Numbered from the stretch's first letter, positions 11,810-24,675 are shown. The stretch is DNA of 64,000 bases from Utricularia gibba (GCA_002189035.1 NEEC01000014.1:2854501-2918500), one strand, 5' to 3'. Notes: generated from the letters alone by a model not told the origin. Program-made: numbers and translations.

Positions 11810-12297
11810 TCTGTTTATGGGTGCAGCCGGATGTGCCGCACCTGGTTAAGCTTTCGGTGATTTTCTCAACTCATTTTGCAGAAATAAAGATAGGCAGAGA
11901 ATTTTACGTAGAAACCGTCAGAGGACGGAAAAACCAGGAAGCTGTCGAAGCTCGTCGGAAGATATCTTCACTAGACGGAAGCAGGAAAAATACAGATTGG
12001 AAGGCTTAGAGTCGAGCCATTTTCTCTTCAGAATTTCTTCTACTTATAGAAGAGGTCGATACTGAATCATGAATTCTGCAGACGTTGGTTGCTTTCTGTG
12101 CCTATATTGTGATCCTACTTTTCAGATGATCGCCGTCTACTCTACTGTAATTTGGCCACTTTTCAGACTGTGCAATATGGCTGCTGCTATCAAATCTCTG
12201 ACACATATCGGTCTGTCGATCAGCGCTATCCCATCAAAGCACCTTTTGGCAGCTTTTCAGGGACCGATTACCCATATCCGATTTGTACCCCATCACA
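11810..12297 (-). mobile_element. LTR of family 'L', reverse orientation (solo or fragment)
   Basis: The reverse complement aligns along its length with the LTR at 63483-64000. Both begin TGTGAT(A/G)GGG, share GGGTAA(C/T)CGGT and the following CCAAAAG, share TCGACAGA...TGTCAGA, have a TATA-type motif (TATAAGTAG here), and share TTTTACGT(A/G)GAAAC and GCGGAAAAACC-like blocks. The LTR 5' end is at 12297. The other end is not clear and lies near or below 11810. No internal region follows, so this is a solo LTR or a truncated copy. Confidence 0.7.
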
Positions 12298-12299
12298 TT

Positions 12300-13130
12300 C
12301 CATAGAAGTTTCATGAGAATGTTCTTTTCAAAAAATTTCTTAATTCTGATGTCCCAAACATACAAGCACAACATTAAAATCACAATAATCTAAATTTATT
12401 TCCCTAGTAATATGTTGGTGTTCTACAGAAGATGTGTTAGAATTGGGAGGACTTCCCCCACCAAGAGTGCAATTTTTCTTATTGTCTTGTATTGCATTCA
12501 CAATAAAAAAAGATAATTTGATGTTTCTAACATAAATTTCACATAAATACCACAATCATAATAAAGTAAAATAATAGATAAGCTTCTCTCGTATTGGCCA
12601 TCACCATTTCGCTAATAAATTTTCACTTACAGGCTCAAATTTCCTAATGTTCAATCTTGCCATTGATCATGGTCTAGTAATTTGCTTTTCAGCGTATCCA
12701 ATGCATCTTATAGTAATCTCCTCCATTCCAATAGAAAAGACTTATGATTTGCTACATTCGAATGAGTACTCCCTTTGGAAACTTAAAGAGAGAAAAATAC
12801 TATATTCATAAGATGCTTAAAATTACTTTGAGAAGAGCTAGAGATCCCCGATCAATAATAACTTCTGTTTCAATACAACAACCTCTTGTTACACTTTTCT
12901 TTCATTTCTCTCTAAGTTTGCTTTACTTTTTTTTTAGCATCTAGAAGGAATCCCACATATTTGGAAGGAAAAAAAACCAATAGCATAACCAAGTAAAGTT
13001 ATCGTTTATGGGTAAAAAAAATCCAGTTTTTTCAACAATAAAAAATGAGTCTTCGGTTGTTTTTTTTTAAAAAAATCCAAAATTAGTTGGGTTTTTTTTT
13101 TATTGTAAAAGTTTGCATTAGAACCCTTCA
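12300..13130. other. Intergenic, no gene seen
   Basis: AT-rich with several long T and A runs (for example 13050-13100). No supported gene, and no repeat ends could be paired. Confidence 0.4.
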
Positions 13131-13139
13131 TTCTTCATC

Positions 13140-14760
13140 TGATTATATATTTTATGCATACAAATGAAGATCATCTTCATCTTCTTCAGAGCTAGAAACA
13201 CAATCATGATAAAAATTTGAACTTGAAGTCATTTCTCCTAATTTTGGTGTGTTCGTTTTGATATAAACAAGCTTCTTGATACTCTCTTCACTTAAAGAAC
13301 TCCGAAGCTTTGATGGATAAAGCCAATAGTAGAAAAATTTCTCTCTAAAACCGCGCTTGATGTTACCATTCCAAAGACTTTCAATGCAATCTCTTGAAGT
13401 AAGGAATACTATTTTCCTTCAATCAACCAATATTGAAGAATAGTCTTGAGTGTGTACTCCCAATGTTGAACTAAATGTCTGAAACATCTCTGTCTTGATT
13501 AATATTAATCATAAACTTTGTGTACTTTATAAATAAGGCTTCTTTTTTTCTGGTATGGAACTAAATATATCATTTTCAACCTTCCTTTTTTCTTTTGAAA
13601 TCATTCCATCTAGTAGATAACGAGGGTCAAGCAAATAAGCAATCCCTATTGCATTGCCATAAAGAAAATCCATTCTAGTTTGAGGAAATTTAATCATAGA
13701 TGCTTTTTCCAAATCCTCAAGACATTTCATGGACTCATATTGTTTCTTGAGATCAAGCATGAAGAGATAATAGATTTATGATACTGAAATAGACTCAGCT
13801 CCTAAGTGGACAATGATTTTGTCAATTGATTCTAGGATTGCAATAGACTTTTCAAGGTGAGATACAAAATAGGAGTCTATAACAATTTCATGAGTTCTTT
13901 GAGCACTAGGTTTCAATCTATTGTTGCATGTGATGAAAACCCTCTCAATAACAATATTATAGATTATAGATTCACTCTGCAACAAGCTAACCAAACAATC
14001 TTTCAAGCTTCTTCAATGAGTAGGTGTTGATTGAACCAATCCTAGAACCTTTTTAGAAAACTTGCTCTTTAACCAATTTAACTTTGATTTGTCGATGATA
14101 TGGAAATAAGGAAACAACCTCTTTGCAACTTTGAGTAAATTCAAGTAAGTATGAGAAAGGATAACCTTTAGGATAAGTAGAAACTGGTCTCCCACATCGG
14201 GCTTTGGTGGTAGAAAAAATATCCTTGATAAGAAGATGTAATCCATGACAAGCATATCCTTGAAAATACATTGCAGTATATTTTTGTTGAAGAATTCACC
14301 ATGCAGATTTGTTTGTAACCGTATTATCAATTACCACACTACAAATTTTCAAACCTCTAGCTAATTGGTTGTTGATCACTTTGGTTAAATCATCAGCAAT
14401 AAATTGTGCATTGTGGCTTTGCTTTCTAGTATTTAAAGAATCTACAAAATAAGAAGAATCACCACCAATCAACATGTAGTTGATGATTTGATCATTTTTA
14501 GTTGTCCTGCCATCCGATGTCAAGCAGTAGAATGTTGACTTGACTTTTTGTAGTTTCAAGTTAACTTGAGCTTTAATAGTTTCATAGCATTTGTTTAGTA
14601 ATGGCTCAACCAACTTTTTCCTATCAGGCGACTCGATATCCAGACGGCATAGGGATAAAGCTTTGCAGATATTAGCTTCTTCAATTCTCTGAAAAGAAGT
14701 TCCTGTAGTGAAATAATACATCGGAATATTTAGCACAATATTTTCCTTCTCTTGCTATGA
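13140..14760 (-). pseudogene. hAT-superfamily transposase remnant, DUF659 type
   Basis: The minus strand reads successive pieces of a DUF659-type hAT transposase. Frame 14736-14296 contains YCLTSDGRTTKND, where D fits the first catalytic aspartate of the SDG motif, and CSVVIDN, where D fits the second. The frame then shifts, and 14271-14053 reads QGYACHGLHLLIKDI, the conserved Cys-x2-His block. Further pieces run through 14006-13776 and 13760-13527, the latter containing GIAYLLDPRYL, which matches the 'LDPR' block before the hAT dimerisation domain. At least three frame breaks make it inactive. No terminal inverted repeats were found. Confidence 0.75.
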
Positions 14761-15510
14761 TAGTCTTGGAAGCATGATTTCCTTAATCAACCCTTGAGAA
14801 CTTGAACTTGGCAGCATTTTATGTTTTTTGTTGGAAGATCTTGATTTTCTTGATGAGAAAATCATTATCGATTGAATGAAAGGCTTGCATTTTAACAAAT
14901 GCATCTTTACTGTCAACTTGAAATGCTTATAGATTGAAGAATCTTCTTATTGTCAACTTGATGAATAGAGACCAAACTTCATCTACTTGTCTTCCAAGTT
15001 TCTTACCAATTTCTAAAGAATCATCAATGCTTTCTACATCTACAAGAACATTCGTTGCATCTCCATTAACTAAATGGGTTTTTTTTCAAAAAAACCCAAA
15101 AAACCTATCCCTCCCCACCCCTATTATCATATGAAGTATGACAATTTGTGACTCATTTAATACACATCAAGTTGATTTTATGTGAATTTATGTGCAGAAC
15201 TGAAATATTAACAAAACAAATTGTACTTGGGAAGAAGGTGTGTGTTATCTACAAATTGTAGATGGTTGATTTTCATGACTATTTTTAAACTAATGCTCTT
15301 AAGATATATAATGTATCAAGTTTGCTACATCTGAACATGAAAGTTTTTTGTAGCTGATAAAAAAATGAAAATGACTTTGTGACATTTATGGCTAGTGAAC
15401 CCAAAGTTGGTATGTATGCAGTTGGCGTAGTGAAGAAGAGAATGTTGAAGAATTTGACTTAGTTAATCTAGTTGACATCAATAATGAGCTAGTAGAAGAA
15501 TTTTATGCTT
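14760..15510. other. Gap between two hAT remnants, with one palindrome
   Basis: No gene. A palindrome TGGGTTTTTTTTC/AAAAAAACCCA lies at 15075-15098, followed by a C-rich patch. The 5' sides of the two divergent hAT remnants face each other here. Confidence 0.4.
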
Positions 15511-15515
15511 AAGGG

Positions 15516-17625
15516 TTGAATGAGTCTATCGCTATGGTACAAGTTGATGAGGAAGACAAAGAGATAACCGAGTTCGAATTTGAGATACCTTTGAATGAAA
15601 TTGAAGTTATTGAAGTAGCTTGCAATCATTATTTTGAAGATATCAAACATCTTTTAGCATCCAAAAAATTTGGAAAAAAAGGAGTTTTTGGATTTATTAT
15701 AGTTTTCGATATTTATTATTTTACAATAATTAATTTTTATGTTGATTATTTTTGCATGTTTATTTATATGTGTTATGATGGATATGAATAATGTTGAAGA
15801 AGATAGTTGCGATTTGCAAATATTACGATCATTATCGCCATCTCCTACATCTTCTATTGGAAAGAATTTAGAAGACATCAGTGATACTATTCCATTATCA
15901 AAGAAGTCCAAGTCTAAAATATGGCATCATTTTGAAAAGATTGGAAAAGTTAATGGTGCAAAAATGTGCAAATGTAATTATTGTAAAAAAAATGTTGACT
16001 TGTTGTGGCAAATCAGGTGCATCATATTTATTAAGAGATTCTCGAAGTTGTATGAAGTCTCCAAAATTTCATGATGTAAGTTCTTTACTTAATGGTCAAA
16101 CTACTTTGGTCATAAAAGCGAAATTTGATCATAATGAATTTTGAGATTCAGTAGCAAGGGCAATTATCATGCATGATCTTTTATTTGCTTATGCTGAATA
16201 TGAAAGAAAGAGTTAATGCTACAAATGGAATTCTTAATACTGATTTTTGATCTATTAGTAGAATAAATTCAAGAGCTGATTGAATGAAAAGTTATGCCAA
16301 TGAGAAAGAAAAATTGAAATCTTTATTGTCCTCAATTTCTAAGAATTTCTTTGATATCGGATACTTGGACAATTATTACTGTTGAAGGATATAGGACTGT
16401 GATTGCTCATTATATTGATGCAAATTGGAAATTGAATTCTAAATTGCAGACATTTGTGGAATTGTATGGTCCACATAATGGAGAGTCATTAGCAAGTAAG
16501 CTATACTGAGTACTAAGAGATTTGCGAATAAATTAAAAAATCTTTTCAATCACACTAGATAATGCTATATCCAATGATAGCATGGTTAGAAATTTAAAAG
16601 AAAGGTTTAAAATGTAGAATGAGTTATTATGCGATGGTGATTTTTTTCATATAAGATGTTGTGCTCATATCTTGAATTTGATTTTTGAGGAAGGATTGAA
16701 AGTGAGATATATTGCTTTGAAAAAAAATAGAGATTGTATTAAATATTTTAGATTTTCACAAGGCATAATGAGAAAATTTCAGAAGTATATCATGGATGAG
16801 CACTTGGAAGATGTTAGTGGGAGTTTCTTAAAATCAGATGTATCTACTAGATAAAATTCTATTTATTTAATGTTACAAACTGCCTTAAAGTATCGTTTTG
16901 CAATCACTACATTATGCTATAGTACTGGTAATTCTCTTATTAGTCTAACTAAAGATGAATGAGACAGAGCAATGAAAATTTGTGATCTATTGGGACCATT
17001 TTATGAGATTACGAACTTGATATCATAATCATAGTATCTCACTTCCAACTTGTATTTTATACATGCTGCAATGATTGAACTGAAACTTAAAGAACTTGAA
17101 AGTTGTAAAGATGAAGTGATAAAAATAATATATTAGGAATGAAAGAGAAGTTTGATAAATATTAGGATGAGTATTGTATCACTCTTACATTTGGATGTGT
17201 TCTTGATCCAAATATGAAATTGGAATTTTTGAGATACTATTACGAAAAACTTGATCTTATACTTATGAAGAAAAAAGAAAGTGGATAAAGTTAAAACAAC
17301 ATTGAGAAGATTATTTCATACTTATGAACAAATGTAGATATTATTAGATCAATCTAGTGTAAATATGTTGAAATATTTCAGTTCATATGCACGAGAATGA
17401 TCAAAGTTAAAAGGTTCAAGTACATCTTCTTCTACGCTCTTTTTTTAGGTAAGTTTCATTTTTTAACTTGTTATAATTAATTTAGTATAATACTTGTTAT
17501 AATATGCATACTTTTTTCTTTGTACAATTGTAAGATTGTCGCAAAGAAATGAAGCAACAACTTTCAAGAAAGGGTAAATGTGAACTTCATATATATTTGG
17601 ATATGGAGAATGGAGATGATGATTA
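15516..17625 (+). pseudogene. hAT-superfamily transposase remnant, Ac/RICESLEEPER type with BED zinc finger
   Basis: Plus-strand pieces follow the order of plant Ac-like (zinc finger BED/RICESLEEPER) transposases. About 15905-16060 reads KSKIWHHFEKI then KMCKCNYCKK, the BED finger; after a frame break, SGASYLLRD follows. About 16380-16480 reads VIAHYIDANWKL and PHNGES. About 16530-16690 reads ITLDNAISND and HIRCCAHILNLI, typical of the core around the second catalytic Asp. About 16840-16890 reads DVSTR, a stop, then NSIYLML, the usual DVxTRWNSTYLML with Trp changed to stop. Near 17560-17620 a KCELHIYLD-like C-terminal piece ends where another repeat begins. Numerous stops and frameshifts make it dead. 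Confidence 0.8.
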
Positions 17626-18270
17626 TGAGGTTTGATTCTGTTTTCGCAACGTTTTCAGCATTTAATTTGACTCTCTTATTATGTTTTTCAACATTTAATT
17701 TGAGCTTTAATTCTGTTTTTCGCAACGTTTTCATTTTCAACGTGATATTTAGTACCATATAACCCTAAGGGAGTGTGGGAGAATCAAAGATTAGTCTCAA
17801 ACAACTAAGAAGAAGGGCCCAATTGACATTGTTGGTACATCACATTCTGTCTAATCTATCTGCGAGGTGAGAGATGGAAGGGTTAGATTTGGGTGTGGGG
17901 AAAACATGGGTTATCACAAGAGATGTAATGGCTCTAGTGGCATGATTGATTCCATAATCCCACAAAACAAAGGACGGTACTATAACTGTCACTAAGTTGC
18001 ACTATTTTAGAATAACATTCCCAAAGTTTGTGCAAGCAGGTCAGTTATTAAGGTTTGCACATACGCAAGGACGAGTTTCAAGCAAGGTGAATGTTAGATT
18101 TACAATAACTTTTCTTATTATTTTTAAAACCAAATCTTTCATTTGTTTTCAGTCTTTTTGATTTTTTGTTTAAAAAGAAAATTTCAATAACAATTCCCTA
18201 TGGATACGATCTTATTTTATTACTTCAAAAGTTTCTATGCACTTGCAGAATTACCATCACCAAACTAGAG
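17626..18270 (+). mobile_element. LTR-like repeat, family 'R', plus orientation
   Basis: This segment matches, in reverse complement, the sequence at 43995-44580. Shared blocks include TCGCAACGTTTTC near the start, GAGTGTGG(G/A)AGAATCAAAG, CATAATCCCACAAAACAA, GTTTGCACA near GGACGAGTTTCAAG, and the end CTTGCAGAAT(T/C)ACCATCAC. It appears to be the 3' part of an LTR inserted at the end of the hAT remnant. Its superfamily is not determined. Confidence 0.6.
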
Positions 18271-18972
18271 TAAACTATTTCAAGGCTAAAGAATATGATT
18301 GTGTAGCTTAGTAAAGAACAATAACAAAAGGTAACTCATTTTCACCCCTAACTGAATTAAACTATTTTATGGTACCTTGATATTTTTCTTTTCTTTTTAT
18401 TTTATCTTTCCTTTACTTGCCTCAAACACTTTCTTATCTTTTTTTAAGTAACTTTCTATGGCATGGTCATGGTAGTTGGTTTTTGTTGATAATGATTGAA
18501 TTCTCTACTTAGTTAAAGTAACTTTCTAGACCCTCTGAGTGTCATATCTCCTTCATCAATTCTCAAAAGACTAGTCATGCATAATTTTTAGTATGCATAG
18601 TGAATTTCTACATATTAAAGGCATTGGGTTCTGATAAACGGAAAATTTGAATAACCTTGTAATAAAATCAAATTCCGTATTAAATATTACGTATCAAATT
18701 TTATTTTAGAAAAACATAAAACACAATAATAAAAGGTACAACGCAAGTAATGAACCTGACAAAGGGACATAGTTCTTGGGAAATGGACTACGTTTCTTCC
18801 TTTTGTCTATCTTCACCTCGGCTTTCATTGATTCCTTTTGAATAGTTGGTTATAAGAGCAAAGAATAGCCTACTCTCCTTTACACTCTGATTAACAAGGA
18901 GGCACGGAAATAGTCTCATGTGTTTCCTCCTTGAACGATTGAGAAGACAAAAAGATTGCCGGCGATTGTCTT
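18271..18972. other. Repeat-derived flank of the S1 LTR, possible older S relative
   Basis: No gene. At 18632 the sequence TGATAAACGGAAAATTTG resembles the outer end of the S family LTRs, so an older S-like copy may begin here and be interrupted by S1 at 18973. I could not find its other end. Confidence 0.3.
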
Positions 18973-20146
18973 TGATAAATGAAAAATTTTGTAACGTCGT
19001 TAAATTGTAAATTTTCCTATCAAATAAAATTTATAACCTAATACACATTCAAACATAATACAATTATGAGCATAGTGTTTAGGGTTGAATATGAAGAGCA
19101 GGTGTTTGTCATATGATTATCAATGCATACAATCAGTGTCATGTTGATAGATTTAGTCTTAACTAGAACTAAGGTAGCTTTGCGATAAAACATAGTAAAG
19201 AAGAAAAGAACAAACTTTCGCACTCGGTTGTACAGAAGATGAGATGGGTAGTGCCTTGGGACTCATAGGGTTAACATGCAAATTGCTACAACTATCCCAC
19301 CTAAACCATATATCATTCACATAACAAGCAAAGACCTAAGTCTACCCAAACCTTTGTTTTTTCTAATTTTTAGTATACCTCTAATTAGGGTTGTTTAGTG
19401 AGTTTTATTACTTCCTGCTCCTGGATCTCTCTTAGTGTAAAAGGCGATATGTGATACTTGATTAATTTGGTTTAGTGAACAACAAACTTGTTATCTCCTT
19501 TTTACCCCAAGCCACTACTAGGTGCTTTAACTACTCATGATAAGGGAAAAGAAAGCATTATCATAATATATCCTAAGAAACATTCAGATTTGAAAGTTAA
19601 ACGACAACATAAGATGCTTAACAAAACTTAAACAGCAAATTGTTCACGTATGAAAACTAGAACTAGTCTCAGCTAGGAACAGTATTCTTCAAGAACGGAA
19701 GAAATCTTTAAAGGGGAGCTTGTCTTTCTGTATCGTCCTCCTCATTCTTCTTGGTGTTCTTGCGATGGGAAGATCTTTTTCTATAAGTGTCTGGTTTGTT
19801 TTTCAAGGTCTTCCTCCTTCTCTCTCTCATCATTTTCAAAAATCCTCTTTTTTCCTTCCTTGGGATTTGATTGTACTTCCTTCAGCTTTTTCTTCCTACT
19901 TTCTACAATTTCACCATGCTCTTTTCGGCTCCAAGGGAATTGGATCGGCTGACAATTGATGTATTGCTCCAGGAAACCATTAAGACTGAGGTTGGGACTA
20001 AATCATAGATTTAGTCCCAACTAGGAATAAAACACGTAACTATAGTACTAAGCACGAAAGCATAGATATTCATGCTAGAACTTGTGTTTCGTGGAAAAAT
20101 ATTAGACATATTCCTACTCCTAAACACTCAAAAATATGTGTTATCA
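18973..20146 (-). mobile_element. S1: solo LTR of family S, reverse orientation
   Basis: A 1174-base unit bounded by TGATAAATG and GTGTTATCA, giving TG...CA ends. Flanks are GTCTT on the left and GCCTT on the right, a 5-base target duplication with one change. It aligns throughout with S2 (26296-27423) read in the opposite direction, for example around the 'stem' at 19991-20021 (GTTGGGACTAAATC, ATA, GATTTAGTCCCAAC) and the TTATAACCTAATACA block near 19031. No coding region or second LTR accompanies it, so it is a solo LTR left by recombination. Confidence 0.8.
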
Positions 20147-20970
20147 GCCTTCAAAACTGAATTTTGTGCATGTGCCTAGTTATTGCCAATGACCAATGGC
20201 AGGTACGAGGTCACTAACTGTGCACTATCACGGTACCTCGATCACAAACAATTCACTACTTCCCTCGAACTAGTAGGGTTGGAGATGATGTTCTTCACCT
20301 TGCTCTTCATCAAAATCCGTGATGAGTGGCCTTGACTACAACAAGATGCATAGAAGTATGCAAAATCCATAATGAATTCAGCAAAGAAGCGAGATTGATG
20401 CTCAAGATTTGGAAGGAAACTTCATATATTCCCAAAAACTAAAAAATTTTAGCCACGAATGACCATAAAAACTGAAAACAAAAATGGAAAGCAAAAGTGT
20501 TCTTCCTCCCTTGAGGAGAGGAATAACCAAAGGTTCTTAGTGCAAAAACTAAGTCAAAAGTTCAAAAAAAAGTGTTCCAAGTTGGTTTTAATTCACTCCC
20601 CAGGTGCATTAATTTCTTCTGCTCCCCTTCCATCATTCTTTCTACCTTACTTGCACCACCAGCTTTTCCATGCGTGCAAGTAACTGCTCAATCATTGCTA
20701 CAGAATCTGACATGTCGTATGTCAGAGGTCCTAACTAGTATCAGTCTTTCGCTCATAATTGACACAAGTCACGTGCAAGGCACGAAACGTCGGTGTCTGG
20801 TCTCCTATAACACTTCAAGTCTACCTCCTGACATTTTGGGTAAAAGTGCACAAAAAAAAACAACAAAATATGTGCAAGATACAAAAATAAGGTTTTTCTA
20901 AGAAAATAGAATGCTTACCAATATAACTCCTAAATTGAGCAACTTAATACCTAATTAACACGTAATAATA
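20147..20970. other. Between S1 and S5, no gene seen
   Basis: Open frames exist at 20459-20901 but resemble no known protein and have repeat-like composition. This may be the remainder of an older element that S1 entered. Confidence 0.35.
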
Positions 20971-20972
20971 TA

Positions 20973-22239
20973 TAATAAACAAGTAGAAAATAACATTTAA
21001 CATTGAATAAATTTATAAATACTACTATTCACAAAATATAAGTTCACAAAACCTGCATAGTGTTTTTCGGGTTGATCACAAGGAGCAAATGTTTACTCTG
21101 TGTTTTAGTCTATGGAGGATCATGGAATGATTTGAGTTTTAGTCTAAGGTCAAACTAACAATAACAGACAAACTCATTAAGTAAGGTCAAGTTGCAGAGC
21201 AGAAAATAACAAGTGGTGGGTCTAAGTACGGGGTAATATTAAGATGCCTTAAGGTAATGGTGATGTAATACTAAGATACCTAATTTAATTTATTATGTTC
21301 CTATACTCAACTTCAAATAACCTAAGTATTCCTGCGTGCAAAGTATATAGAACTAGGTCTACCCCGTTCTATTGGTTCTACTCTATACTAGTACCTACTG
21401 CTCTCGCCTTGATTTATTGGTCTACCTCTAAATCAAACATCTGAATTGTGAAGCAACTTGTTCCCCTCATTAGGTCTACCCAAGGATTGATAGAAACAAA
21501 AGCTAAGAAATAAAGATCAATTGCCTTATGTACCCTAGCCCTACATCACCATCCTACACTTTAAGGCATCCCTAAGGTTCACCTACTCATATATAGAAAA
21601 TAAAGCAAGATTTCATAGTCACAAATTGAAGAAAAAATTCTCAACATTGTCAAACAAACAGCCAATGAAAGTAAAGTTCAACAAACTAAGTAAACAAAAT
21701 GTTCTATTTTTCATCTGCTACTGTTTACAACATGGAATAGTAGTGCTGACTGGGTCTTGGCATTGTTCTTGAGGATGCAAGTCTTATTTACGAAAATCTC
21801 CTCCTTCTCCTCTTCTTATCGGTGTTCGTAGTGTTGGAGGAGTCCCCTGTGTGTCGTTGCTACTGAAGCTCCCAAAGCTCCCTCTCATTTTCCAAGGCAA
21901 GTACTATCTTTGACAACACTGGTGCTCCTACCCCTAAGTTGCAGATTGCTGCCGTGATAGTGCACTCATTGCTCCTTCTATCATGTTGCCTTTCCTTCCG
22001 CATCATGATGCTTGCATGAAATCCATATTGTCCCACCTGATTTTTTGAAGGTGCTGCTAGATTCAAAACACGTTAGTAACATAGAAAGGACTATATTCAA
22101 AGATGTGGCCCATTTGCACACAAAATTCATATATTAACTAATTATATAAAAATACTTAAAACTCTAAAATAAGTAACTAAAACATAATTAAAATTTATAA
22201 TTTTCATATAATAAAAACAGTAAAATTTGTATGCTATCA
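20973..22239 (-). mobile_element. S5: degenerate member of LTR family S, reverse orientation
   Basis: The left part (about 20995-21640) aligns with S3 and S6: an AATAAATTTATAA block, TTGATCACAAGGAGC, then the AGGTCTACCCC...TTCTATTGGTTCTAC and GGTCTACCTCTAAATCAA blocks. The right end GTATGCTATCA at 22239 resembles the family end. The left end is uncertain, and no target duplication is visible, so the copy is old. Confidence 0.55.
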
Positions 22240-23049
22240 CGCTCACTCAAGAGCTAAACTTGATCCACCTTATACTTAGCCATTTCTAATAAAAGAAGGG
22301 TCATGACAGGTTTGAAGAGGTAGGCACATCTAGAAAATAAGAACCATTCTATAGAAATTGTATGTAGTGATAAAGGAATTGGGGTTATAAGGTTGGAGAC
22401 CTATAAGTCACGATTGGTGAGCATGGGAGTGATCTTGACATCGGCATCTATTTCTGATTATGCTTGTGTGGATCTTTTTGCTTTGTGTTTGCTGGATGAA
22501 TTTTAATTGCTATTTCTTGTGGATTAAATCACCTTTTGGCTCTTAATCAGACACATAGCTTTTGTGTGAAATCTCATTATACCTTTATGTGAGAAACCCC
22601 ACCGTGGATATGCTTTCTCTTCATGGCAAGCAAGCGCTTGTATGCGTGGATACCATTGTCTTACGGGAAAGAAGACCAATGGATGGAAAATTCTATAAAA
22701 CTGGATGGAAAAAAGGTGTCATGGCCCTAAAGATTTTTCCCATAAAAAAATATTTATAAAACTGAATAAGTGTTCTACATCACACTCATGAAGAAAATAA
22801 TGTAGTTGGGGCAAGTCCAAGTCGATCCATAGGGAACAAATGATTTTCAGTTGTGAGTCCTATGCGTAATCAAAAGTAAATAGGGGATTTTTGTTGGAAA
22901 TTGGATTTCTACTCTAAAGAAATTAGTAAAAATTCATAAAATAGCTTCTACAATAAAAACAAGTAATGCAATAAATAGATCAACATTTCTGAAAATCTAG
23001 AGGTAAACATTTCACTTAATCTAAAAATTAATAATACTTAAAGAAAAAC
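22240..23049. other. Unclassified repeat-like DNA
   Basis: No gene. At about 22812-22850 a GTCCAAGTCGATCCATAGGGAAC phrase in short form (GATCCATAGGGAAC) resembles, reversed, the CCCTATGGATACGATC block in family R at about 18200, which suggests a shared retroelement boundary. Confidence 0.3.
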
Positions 23050-23348
23050 TTAAAAACTACTGACGAGATAAGACAAATGACTCATTCTTCTTTGTGGAGA
23101 AGGGGGTGAGATGGAGCATGTGGGACTAATAGTGCAATTGTTTGTGTTGAGTATTAGATGATTAGCTTTAAGATTATCTAATTAATGGGTTATTCTTTTG
23201 AATGTTTGTATAGCCAGTTAGAGCCATGTTTAATTCTGTTTTTTTTTTTTGTGAGACTATGATTCTGTTTTTTTTTTGTTAGTGAATTTCCTAGAGTCTC
23301 AAAGGCAACAAAGCCAAAAACTATCTTATTTTATTTAAATTCTCTTCA
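23050..23348 (+). repeat. Copia-1 5' LTR, truncated
   Basis: Aligns with 27760-28112 of the 3' LTR, from CTACTGACGAGATAAG to the end TTCTCTTCA. The first ~180 bases of the LTR seen in the 3' copy are absent. A T-rich stretch around 23238-23278 differs between the copies. Confidence 0.7.
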
Positions 23349-23350
23349 TT

Positions 23351-23362
23351 TTGTATCAAAGC
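23351..23362 (+). other. Copia-1 primer-binding site
   Basis: TTGTATCAAAGC just after the LTR resembles TGGTATCAGAGC, the initiator tRNA-Met primer site used by plant Copia elements, with two changes. Confidence 0.6.
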
Positions 23363-23454
23363 AAGGTTATAGGTTTTCTCAGTCACAAGGATGAGTAAAA
23401 TAACTATGAGGGTATGCCTAAAATCAATGCATTAAACTACTTCATTTAGAAAAT

Positions 23455-24262
23455 GAAGATGAAAGTTGTGCTTGTTTGTAATGATTTATGGTTATCTGTG
23501 GCACTTGTTGATGAATGGCTAGAAGCTATTCCTAAACTAGATTAGGAGATATTCCATCTCAAGGCAGTATCCATGATGATGTTTTGATAAAGTATGTTTA
23601 CTGCTATACGTTCTTTGAATACAGTTGTACTAAGATCCTTTGGGATATTGTGAGTGAATTCCTCATGTTGAATACTTCCCAGAATAAAATCTGTTTAGTG
23701 AGGCTGACTAAGTTGAGATTCAAGGATGGAACTGAAATAGTGTCACATGTAACCCAATTGAAAGAAATAGTTGATTTAATGATGGTTGTTGAAATCTATC
23801 TTGATGATGAAGTGTAAGGCTTTATGCTCCTTAATTCACTTTCGAATTCATGTCAAACTTTTGTTGTTGCTATAAGTAACTCAACACATGGGAAATTGAT
23901 GCTAAAGAGAGTATTTGATTCATTTCTTCAACAAGACCTAAGAAAAAAAGGCAATGAGAGTGAGCAACAACCTGTTTTAGCAATAATTGAAGACACTGGT
24001 CGAGGAAAGGGCAATCAAAGAGAAACTTCAAGAACCCGTCAAATCAATGTAAAAGAAAATGAAGGCAAAGATAAAATTCAAAATGTGGTTGGAGGAAGAA
24101 ACAAGATTTGTTATTACTATGGTAAAAAAGACCATCTTAAAAGGAATTGTTGTCATTTAAAAAGAGTAAAAGAATTTTTTAACAAGCATTCCGAAGAAGA
24201 AGGAAAACCAGCTAGTTATATAGAAAGGAGAATAACTATGGGTGCTTATGGCTGTGGAAGGT
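23455..24262 (+). pseudogene. Copia-1 gag remnant
   Basis: Frames around 23455-23560 read MKMKVVLVCNDLWLSVAL, like the start of Copia gag (UBN2). Frames 23584-23817 and 23824-24264 continue with LWDIVSEFL and QLKEIVDLM type helices. The zinc knuckle near 24110-24150 reads CYYYGKKDHLKRNC: the second Cys of the CCHC box is replaced by Tyr, so metal binding is broken. At least two stops split the gene. Confidence 0.7.
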
Positions 24263-24675
24263 GATAACGTCGTTGAAAGAAAATAGTTTGTCAATTTTGC
24301 AGCTTCTTATTATGCAATTCATACTTGAGCTGGTATGAAAAATTATAAGGAAGCAAGACAAGGGTCAATTCAATATCGGAAACTAGTCAACCTTTGAGGT
24401 TAAGGATATAAGAGAATTAGAGGTAAAAACCAATCTAGAATATCACATGGTGATGAAACAAGTAAAGATTTGTTCCATCTATACAATATCATCTCATTTT
24501 GTGTGGCACCTTGGACAAGGAATGATACATCCACTCTATGAAAGGTGGGGCTTGGAAATTGATCTAGGAATCAATGGTCATAGTCACAAGGGAACTTGAG
24601 AACACTTTTTATGGATGGAAATGAAAGTGGTGAGATAATGATTCAATAGGCACTATCATTGAAAATGATGGAAAA

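Noticed and set aside
15516-15791. 91-residue frame as a separate gene
   Set aside because: Lies just ahead of the BED-finger part of the hAT remnant and ends in simple A/T sequence; treated as part of that remnant.
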